In this document: one piece after another, positions 56,562-64,000 of the stretch
Layout of the letters: each line of letters begins with the position of its first letter
Position numbering within the stretch: position 1 is the stretch's first letter
DNA from: Anadara kagoshimensis
Taxonomy: Eukaryota; Mollusca; Bivalvia; Arcoida; Arcidae
DNA length: 64,000 nt
Direction: 5' to 3'
Assembly (NCBI GenBank): GCA_021292105.1
Contig: CM037862.1
Span: forward strand, 3,356,501-3,420,500
Notes under the pieces: model-generated
Database searches by the model: none
What the model was told of the DNA's origin: nothing
What the model saw: only the letters and a program-made list of their open reading frames with translations
Position numbers and translations under genes: made by a program

Positions 56562-58700
56562 TTAGCCATTAGATTCTGCACCGATTAGAGCAGTTCTGGA
56601 AGAGCATAAAGGAGTGCTTGGTGGATTGTTAAGATTTTCTAGTGGAATCTGGGGGAGGAAATCACCTTTCTCTTCAGCTGTTGGGTCTAGATAATCCTTT
56701 CTCTTTCTGAATTTCTTTGCTATGGCAACACCACAACATAATGCAAATATCATGAAGAATGCTGTACAAACACCTGCCACAAGTTTAGAGTTGATACGTG
56801 TGATACCAGATGCAAATATAGTCACATGGTGATCTGTCGTCACATTAACACAATCAAGGTCATAGAACTCTGTCTCATATACATATACAATACAAAACTT
56901 GTACGTTGTCTGAGGTTTTAAGTTCTTGAATGTATAACTGTAATAGTTAGAGAATGGTCTCAGATGAATTATCTGATAAGTAACAGATGATTGGTCAGTG
57001 TCCCGACACTGTATCTGGTAGTCGGACACCATCGACCAATAACTTGTGCCATTCCAACCTATCGTCACAAAATCAGCAGAGACACCTGATGGATATATAT
57101 GAATCGGCATGTTAGATATGGTGACGGAGGTACTGCTGATGTCATAACCCTGTGAATTGTTGGCTCTACATTTATATATCCCGCCATCACTTGTACGGAT
57201 ATGACGGACCGCGAGGGTACAGTTATCAATAACTTCATATCTATCCAGTTTAACAGGTCCTTGTAATGACGTTCCATTTGGAAGAATCCATTGAATTTCT
57301 GGTGTTGGTATTCCAATACCATGACACTCCAGTCTCATCTCCTCTCCTAAGCTGATGTTATAACTAATGTTGAACAATGGAATGGTTGTAGCGACACACT
57401 GGCTATGAAACACTGATATCGGTAATTGTTTTAGTAACATACGTGAATATTCTTTTGGAGAATCACATATTAACACTGAATCATCCACCAATATAGAAAC
57501 ATGATTGGTCTCTTGTTCCCTTGCCAGTTCCTGTTTTACCCACAATGCATTACAGTCACACCGTAGTGGATTGTTATAAATATGTAAATTTCTCAAAGAA
57601 GGAAGACTACGTTTTATTGTTTCGGGAATTGCCACAAGTCTGTTGTTATGTAGATATAGAGTTTTAAGAAGTGGAACGTTATAAAATGCCTCCGGATCTA
57701 TGTAAGAAAGATAATTATTATCATGAATTTGTAGTGTAAAAAGATTCCTAAGGTTCACAAATGAATGCTTCTCGATAACAACAAGTTTGGGCATATAACG
57801 CAATGATAACATTTTGATATTCAATGAATGAAATGAGCCATTATGAATCTTATATATTGGATTATCATCCAGACGAAGAACTTTGAGGTTTTTCATATGC
57901 TGTAAATGTTGACGCGAAATAACACTGATTCTGTTACTTGACAAGTCCAGCATAGATAGCTCTGTTAAACCATGGAATGCACTCGATTCTATCCTCTGAA
58001 TTTTATTGTGTATTAATTTAATTTCTATTAGATTTTGCATATTTTCAAATGTGTTATTTTCAATTTTTGGCAAAAAGTTTTTAGAGAAATGAAATATTCG
58101 TAATGACGGCATGCCGATAAACCATTGCCTCTCCAGAAAATATAACTTGTTTCCATCCAGATAAAGTCTCTGTAAGCCATTAAGACCTCCAAAGGCATGT
58201 TTTTCTATAGCGTGTAGATTATTATCAGATAAATCTAATGTTGACAGATATTTCATACCACTAAAACATCCATTTTGGAGGTATATTAACGAGTTTTTGT
58301 GAAGATCCAGTGTTTTTAGACGTGACAGTTTCTCCAGATGATAAATAACATGTATTTTGTTGTTAGAAGCATCCAGATATTGTAACTTCTTTAACTTTTT
58401 ATTGATATCCAACTTTTTCATATTATTGCTTGACAAAATAAGGACTTCTGTTTCCATGGAAACATTTACTGGAAATTTTGTTAGTCCAGTACTACTGCAG
58501 TTAACTATTTTCATTTGCCTTGGGAACAGTTTGATTTTAAATTGACTTATTTTACATGTACAGTTTACTGGACACATTGCATTCCACTTAACTTGTTCAG
58601 CACTGGAACTCCTTTTGTCAAGTACGAAAATCATCAACCATATAAAAATAAAAACATACCATTTACCATTCCAGTTTAAAAAGTTCTGACTTTCACACAT
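56562..58700 (-). CDS. LRRN: LRRN family LRR-Ig-FN3 transmembrane protein (712 aa, single exon)
   Basis: Neuronal leucine-rich-repeat cell-surface protein. Seen: a hydrophobic signal segment at residues 14-27; LRRNT cysteines C43, C47, C49 and C68; about twelve LRRs from 85 to 375; LRRCT cysteines C381, C383, C412 and C435; one Ig domain with C459, W471 and DGGIYKC (505-511); an FN3 domain at about 531-623; a transmembrane helix at 640-661; and a 51-residue cytoplasmic tail ending TALIGAESNG. Length and domain order match vertebrate LRRN1-3 (about 708-716 aa), which are also encoded by one uninterrupted coding exon. It lies antisense inside the IMMP2L intron, the position of LRRN3 in mammals, which supports orthology to the LRRN family rather than to Kekkon-type LRR-Ig proteins (no FN3). 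The tail lacks the vertebrate C-terminal sequence. The frame is intact, with no sign of decay. Confidence 0.88.
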   Translation of the reverse strand: MCESQNFLNWNGKWYVFIFIWLMIFVLDKRSSSAEQVKWNAMCPVNCTCKISQFKIKLFPRQMKIVNCSSTGLTKFPVNVSMETEVLILSSNNMKKLDINKKLKKLQYLDASNNKIHVIYHLEKLSRLKTLDLHKNSLIYLQNGCFSGMKYLSTLDLSDNNLHAIEKHAFGGLNGLQRLYLDGNKLYFLERQWFIGMPSLRIFHFSKNFLPKIENNTFENMQNLIEIKLIHNKIQRIESSAFHGLTELSMLDLSSNRISVISRQHLQHMKNLKVLRLDDNPIYKIHNGSFHSLNIKMLSLRYMPKLVVIEKHSFVNLRNLFTLQIHDNNYLSYIDPEAFYNVPLLKTLYLHNNRLVAIPETIKRSLPSLRNLHIYNNPLRCDCNALWVKQELAREQETNHVSILVDDSVLICDSPKEYSRMLLKQLPISVFHSQCVATTIPLFNISYNISLGEEMRLECHGIGIPTPEIQWILPNGTSLQGPVKLDRYEVIDNCTLAVRHIRTSDGGIYKCRANNSQGYDISSTSVTISNMPIHIYPSGVSADFVTIGWNGTSYWSMVSDYQIQCRDTDQSSVTYQIIHLRPFSNYYSYTFKNLKPQTTYKFCIVYVYETEFYDLDCVNVTTDHHVTIFASGITRINSKLVAGVCTAFFMIFALCCGVAIAKKFRKRKDYLDPTAEEKGDFLPQIPLENLNNPPSTPLCSSRTALIGAESNG

Positions 58701-59574
58701 TATCTCGGTCTATCTCAGATGTTGATGACACAGAAACATGTTTTATGTACAGATAATTTATCCATGTTTTTTGTTAACCGTGAAGAATCTTCCTTGCTGG
58801 GTTTTTAAATGTTTAGTTATGTGAAGTTACACAATAACGGAGCATTATGCACTAAGTATCGTCGGGATGGGGATTTAAAGAGTTAAACACTGCGATGTGA
58901 TAACTCTTAGTTAACATCCTGCAGCATTATATCTTATACACAAACTAATTAACAAACCATTACTTCAAAAAACTATTTTCTTATTTAGTCATGATTTCAT
59001 ATGAACATGTGGTTTCTTTAGCATTCTGCTGCATTGTATATAGATCACTTTTGTCTTCAGGTAGTAGTGCATCTCGAAGTAGGCTCTGTTCCCAACCTTA
59101 AGATATTTTATGGTATTACGTTGTATAATTGTTATTCAAATTTCTCCTTTTTCTCTTTGTTATTTGTCCATTCTCTGTTTTTATATCTGAAAATAAAATA
59201 AAAATTAAATTAGTCTTATTATAGGTTACTTTTTGTATTGAAATTAAAAGATTTTAAAAATATACCTAAGAATTATAAATTAATTATTATTACTATGGTA
59301 ATGATGTTTTAATTTTGCAGCACTAGATGGCTTTTTCAGAATAAAATTCATCATCAGTAGTGCTTGAACCAAAATTGTGAAAATCCAAACATTTTCAAAA
59401 TGTTGAAGGACCATAATGTATTTTACTAAATCCATCTATGGCAATACTTTGACTGGTAAAGCATACACATAGTTGATCATTCCTGGTGTTGTTGGAGATG
59501 TTCATCTAACACAGTAACTACTACCACTTAGAATATGAAATATGTGTATGAGACACCTTAGTGATAAGTATAAT
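58701..59574. other. Upstream region of LRRN
   Basis: The ATG context is GAGATAATGT. Upstream of it on the minus strand, CATCAACATCTGAG could be an acceptor for a 5' UTR intron, but this is weak. No TATA box or CpG-rich promoter stands out. Confidence 0.4.
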
Positions 59575-60022
59575 CCTTTAAAAGCAGGTGCTCTTTTTGT
59601 ATAAACAGGTGTCCTTTACCTATAAATAGGTGCCCTTTATGTATAAACAGGTACCCTTTGTGCCCATTTATGTATAAACAGGTGTCCTTTATGTATAAAC
59701 AGGTGCCCTTTATGTAAAAAGGTGCCCTTAATGTAAAAACATGTGCCCTTTATGTATAAACAGGTGCCCTTTATGTATAAACAGGTACCCTTTGTGACCA
59801 TTTATGTATAAACAGGTGTCCTTTATGTATAACAGGTGCCCTTTATGTAAAAAGGTGCCCTTAATGTAAAAACATGTGCCCTTTATGTATAAACAGGTGC
59901 CCTTTGTGTCCTTTAAGTATAAACAGATGCCCTTTATGTATATTCAGGTACCTTTTATGTAAAAACAGGTGCCCTTTATGTAAAACAGGTGCTCTTTATG
60001 TATAAACAGGTGCCCTTTTTAT
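59575..60022. repeat. ~21-bp minisatellite with a longer-period duplication
   Basis: About twenty copies of TGCCCTTTATGTATAAACAG plus G. A ~128-bp block with the variant order TACCCTTTGTG, CATTTATG, TGTCC, TGCCC...AAAAAGG, CTTAATG...CATG occurs twice in succession (near 59650 and 59785), i.e. higher-order structure. It lies ~0.9 kb upstream of the LRRN start codon. Confidence 0.93.
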
Positions 60023-60091
60023 GAAGATGAAAAATGATATTTGTAACCTAAGTTAAAAGATAGTAATAACTGTCTTGTCTTTGTCTAATGT

Positions 60092-60120
60092 TTATTTATT
60101 TATTTATTTATTTATTTATT
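60092..60120. repeat. (TTTA)n microsatellite
   Basis: Seven or so TTTA units without interruption. Confidence 0.95.
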
Positions 60121-60475
60121 GCCTGTTAAGTGTGCAGTTTTTCAACCCAGTTTTCTTTTCAAACTATAAGCGATACAGAAGTAAAACTTGACCTATAGCT
60201 TCATCATTGAAAATACTAGACATTAATTACTACAGAAGTCAGGGAAGATGAATGATCTTCGTAATAATAAATTAAATCGTTATTAATAAAAGTCACATTT
60301 AAAATACCCTATACTAGAATAATTAGTTTCTCTTCATCTAACAACTTAGTAAAATTGGTTGAAATGCATTTGTTGTACCCCAATTCTGTAGCTGAATAAT
60401 TTTTATGATAAACCCATACAACATTTAATGTTTGATTTTTAAAGTACAAATTGGGAATTAATTCATAACACACTC

Positions 60476-60755
60476 ATTACCATTATGGTAGTTAGTTGGT
60501 AGAGTGCTTGCTTAGTAGGTTGATGGTTTGAACCTTAGTCAGATCTGCTCACGACTTCCAAGAATTAGAAATGAAAGTAACAGGGTTGTTTTGAAAAGGG
60601 TTTCTAAAAACTGAACCCTAAGAACCCTCCCTGCACATTGCCCTGAGTGCAATGCAAAGGTAAAAATTTCTACCACTTCACCTAAAGCTGGTGACATCTC
60701 AATAAAGTGAAATATTATTGACTAGGATGTAAAACCCCATTTAATCAATCAATTC
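60476..60755 (+). mobile_element. tRNA-headed SINE (decayed)
   Basis: Head TGGTAGTTAGTTGGTAGAG and GGTTTGAACCTT, body TTAGAAATGAAAGTAACAGG, tail AGCTGGTGACATCTCAATAA then AGTGAAATATTATTGACTAG, ending (AATC)n. Same family as 31538-31878 and 52351-52677. No clear target duplication. Confidence 0.82.
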
Positions 60756-62560
60756 ATCATAATGCATAGTTCTGCAGCAAAATTTTAGAATTTTACATAT
60801 TTGTTAGCATATATATATCTGTTTCAGCTACAATTCAAAAACTGATTTTTAGAATTAAATACTAGTTCATGTTTAATATTAAAACAACTATTTTTCTGAT
60901 CATAAACATTAAGATTATATTAATATTATAAGGAATATTTTCTATACTTACCATATTTCTATTTTAGTTTAAATTATTTTGTCTCCATTTATCATTTATC
61001 CAAGTAAAAAATCCAAAATCTTAAATTCGGTTTTCAGAAATATTTCTAAAAAATGAATAATTAGATTTACACTCCATCCATCTAATCATTTATTGTTTGA
61101 AGTTCACTGTAAAAAAATCTAAATTTCCACCAAATTTTTCCATTCCATATCCCATGAATTTCAAAATGGAAAGAATGTTGATTCAGTTTCCTAAAAAGAC
61201 ATCTTTCTCACACATTTGTGATTTTTTCTAAGTGATCATCCTGATAAACTTAAATAATGCTTTCAAATGTAAATTATAAAAAACTTAAAATCAATAAAAA
61301 TCTAAATTTTCCTGATTTCAACTCTAATGCATCTCTATTGATACAAATTTGTAAAAATTTTCCGATCAATTTAGCTGAAGCATTGGTGGCTGTCAAACAT
61401 TTCTTTCATCATTTAGTTTTAAGAGTTAGACTACTCGGTAACATTAAATAAAATATCTAGCTGTTTAGTGAAGCCTTAGCTCGGCTGGGCTAGTCGTAGT
61501 AGTATTACCAGTAGCGTGGTTTATATGCCTGTTGATGGCAGATTGTTTCAGTGGGGATCAATAACTCGGTAATGAATTTGTATTGGTTAAATGCCTATTT
61601 GTATATTTGTAATGCTCTTATTGAAGTATATTTACAGTGTACAGTACTTCTGTGTAATCTGCTAATCCTTGGTACCAATATATCTCCTATTTCCTGAAAT
61701 CCTGACAAATTAACTACAGTACATTTCTGTTAGAAGCTGTGCAATACAGATGACATACTGTGTGAATAGATTATGTTACCATGTAAAATCATAATTAATC
61801 TTCAAGTTCTTGTAACTATAATCTATAATAAAATATATTTTTCCTCCAAAGATTTAAAAAATTATAGTTGAACTTGAATTTTATACAAATAATTATTGTA
61901 ATATTGTTTTTTTAAATACATTAAAACATTGCTGTAATGTACCCTACTAATTTTTTTAACCTCCCTTGTTGCCACAGTATTTTGAAGTTTTTATGTGTTT
62001 CTTTATAAATCAACTTAGTTGTAATACAAGACCCTTTTACAACACCAAAAACTGTATGTACCAATGTTGGCATGGAATTTAGGGTCTGTTGTACTGTCAT
62101 TTTAAAAAGTAATTTTTGTTGACTGGTTAATTAAATTTCATCAGTAGTTTTAGGAAATGTAGACATAAGTGATCGATTATAGCTCAGTGATATAAAAGAT
62201 TTTTATATGTCATTCATGAATATGTTACTAACAGTATATATACAGATGCCAAAAGCTAAATTAAATGTTGCTGAAATGTTACTAAGACAAATACTCATCT
62301 CATAGGTAGTATGGATTCCCATTTATTTATTTTCATGTTGAATGCTTGAAATAAAATGTAGAGAGCCATGTAGTTATTGTTTTAGGCATATTTTCATTTA
62401 ATACTGTTATATTTTATGGGTATTTGCATAATTGGTACTGCATTAAGGATAAATAGCAAAATTTAATCACTTAAGCACATTTATAATTTTACAGCACATA
62501 GCATTACTGATTCCTCCCCACCCTTATTCTCAGCCAGAGATTAACACCCCACAAACATTT
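60756..62560. other. IMMP2L intron, AT-rich, no feature seen
   Basis: No exon, RNA or clear repeat. The 64-codon open frame at 61257-61451 has no motif and is compatible with chance. Confidence 0.5.
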
Positions 62561-62780
62561 TTAGCTCACCTGTTGTTTATAAATAATACACTGCAGATAG
62601 ACTTTAGATATTTTAGATGTAGCATTCTTAGAACAAGTTATAATTACCGTAATTAGCAAAAATTTGCATATTGGCCCTTACTGCTGAAAATTTAGACATT
62701 CTTTTTAATTAAGGTAATGTTATCTGCTTGAGATATGTCCACACACTCAGGTGAGCATTAAGGCTCATGGGCCTCTTGTT
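62561..62780 (-). mobile_element. ACAAGAGGCC-type repeat, copy 4 (short, reverse)
   Basis: A 220-bp internal-deletion copy with both diagnostic ends: TTAGCTCACCTG at the left and CAGGTGAGCATTAAGG then CTCATGGGCCTCTTGTT at the right. It shares ATGTAGCATTCTTAGAACAA in reverse with 31110-31130 of copy 2. Confidence 0.82.
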
Positions 62781-63021
62781 GATATTACAGTAACAGGTTT
62801 ATTTAATTTAATATTCTTCCCCTACCCGACCAGATTGACATATAAATACTGATAAGAATATCGATTTGATTTTGTTTTATGAAGATATATATGACATGCT
62901 ATAATTATAATAATGATTTTCTGATGATAAAACCATTAATTATGAACTGATAAGTCAAGGAGCTTGTTTTCTGTGATAAGGCTACAGTTATCAGCAACAT
63001 TACAGGTAATTACTGTATTTT

Positions 63022-63370
63022 AACCAATCAAAAATGGATATGGTATTTAATCAAATTTTATCCACCAATGAAAAATTGAATTATGTTTATCACATGATCT
63101 GTCATATTACCAATCAAATGGCAGATCACACTGCCCTTAATCAACCAATGAAAAATGAGATTATGCTTATCATATGATCTGTCACATTACCAATCAAATG
63201 GCAAACCCCATTGCCCCTAATCAACCAATAAAAAAATTTGATTATGCTTATCACATGATCTGTCACATTACCAATCAAATGGCAGACCCTATTGCCCCTA
63301 ACCAACCAATGAAAAATCGGATAATGCTTATCACATGATCTGTCACACTGCCAATCACATGACAGATCCC
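63022..63370. repeat. 80-bp tandem repeat rich in CCAAT words
   Basis: TATCACATGATCTGTCA (or CATATGATC) recurs at 80-81-bp spacing (63091, 63171, 63252 and 63332). Each monomer has two ACCAAT words (ACCAATGAAAAAT and ACCAATCAAATGGCA). About four copies. Confidence 0.92.
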
Positions 63371-63584
63371 CACTGCCCCATGAGGTGTTTTCTGTATTGG
63401 GCATTAATTCCACGTTTAGTCCTCATTAAGGTATTAAGTTACTTACTCAATCTCCATACATGTATTTCCATAATTTGATATAAGACATTAATATGGGTAA
63501 TTGTGATAATCATTATAATAACAATGCAGAAATCTCATTTGTAAACAAACTGTAGTGGTTTTTCTTTTGATTTCCCATCGCTAC

Positions 63585-64000
63585 ATATGCCCAGTTGGTA
63601 GAGTGGTCAATCTGTATGTGGGGGGTCAGGGCTCAAACCTTTGCTAGGTCTGACCAAGACCTGTATAAAGGTAATAACTGCTCTTTTGCCAAGCAAGCAC
63701 TGAAGCATTTAGAAATGAAAGTCACTGTGTCCTTCAGAAGAGAGCTTAGAAAGCATTTCCCATGGTAGGCATGACACATTAAAGAACCCTTCCTAGGTAA
63801 ATTTAGACTTTCAATTTTAATTTTACTGCATTAAGGAGTCAAGACTTTAGCAAAGAGATAAAAATTATGTTCCATTATGTCACAGTATGCATTTCCTGAA
63901 AAGAAGCATTTCCGCTTGTTGCCATAGGGATAAATTTAAGCATCTTCACTATTAGCCAATGACATATTAATATAAGTTTAATAATTTTGACTGTACATCA
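63585..64000 (+). mobile_element. tRNA-headed SINE (decayed, runs to window end)
   Basis: Head CCCAGTTGGTAGAGTGGTCA, body TTAGAAATGAAAGTCACTGT and CATGACACATTAAAGAACCC, then an insertion of unrelated sequence at about 63800-63890, and a tail GCCAATGACATATTAATATA then AGTTTAATAATTTTGACTG. Same family as 31538-31878. Confidence 0.75.

Noticed and set aside
57065..57322. 85-codon frame inside LRRN
   Set aside because: Out-of-frame shadow of the LRRN Ig-domain coding sequence.
58357..58545. 62-codon + strand frame opposite LRRN
   Set aside because: Antisense shadow of the LRRN N-terminal coding region.
63141..63413. 90-codon minus frame with repeated CHLIGNVTDH
   Set aside because: Translation of the 80-bp tandem repeat, not a gene.

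Overview
This is a eukaryotic, AT-rich, repeat-dense window, most likely from a bivalve mollusc. The evidence is several tRNA-headed SINEs ending in a GATGTCTYGATATAAGTGAAAT-type tail, copies of the repeat bounded by ACAAGAGGCCCATGGGCC and CAGGTGAGCTAAAA, and LINE reverse-transcriptase remnants. The species call is inference. Only two protein-coding genes can be supported, both at the right-hand end.

Layout. (1) 1-26.2 kb is a higher-order tandem array of four units (5.3, 6.6, 8.3 and 5.9 kb) plus a diverged partial fifth. Each unit holds 66-68-bp minisatellites, one to four copies of a module with a 77-codon minus-strand frame, other exon-like segments with splice-like borders, and a large diverged inverted repeat. 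No intact long gene is visible there. (2) 26.2-35.8 kb is non-coding and holds a 58-bp minisatellite and two copies of the ACAAGAGGCC-type repeat, one carrying a SINE insertion. (3) 35.8-42.3 kb is a decayed minus-strand LINE split by two DNA-transposon-like insertions, each with terminal inverted repeats and target-site duplications. One is a 2.87-kb TTAA element. The other is a 2.10-kb hAT-like element with a 192-bp satellite inside it. (4) 42.3-52.3 kb is intergenic or intronic sequence with tRNA-like SINE heads, two more LINE fragments and short tandem repeats.

(5) 52.7-64 kb is the gene-bearing part. Two coding exons of IMMP2L (mitochondrial inner membrane peptidase subunit 2) lie on the + strand at 52781-52891 and 53945-54048. 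The next intron starts at 54049 and runs out of the window. Inside it, on the opposite strand, is an intact single-exon LRR-Ig-FN3 transmembrane gene (56562-58700, 712 aa) of the LRRN family. Mammals have the same arrangement, with LRRN3 nested antisense in an IMMP2L intron. The acceptor and first ~40 nt of the second IMMP2L exon have been copied in tandem upstream, joined to SINE-tail sequence.

A common thread is that the SINE 3' tail motif AAGTGAAATAWTCTTGAC recurs in complete SINEs, in the 26-kb array minisatellite, and in the decoy-exon repeat of IMMP2L. This suggests that SINE tails have repeatedly seeded tandem repeats.
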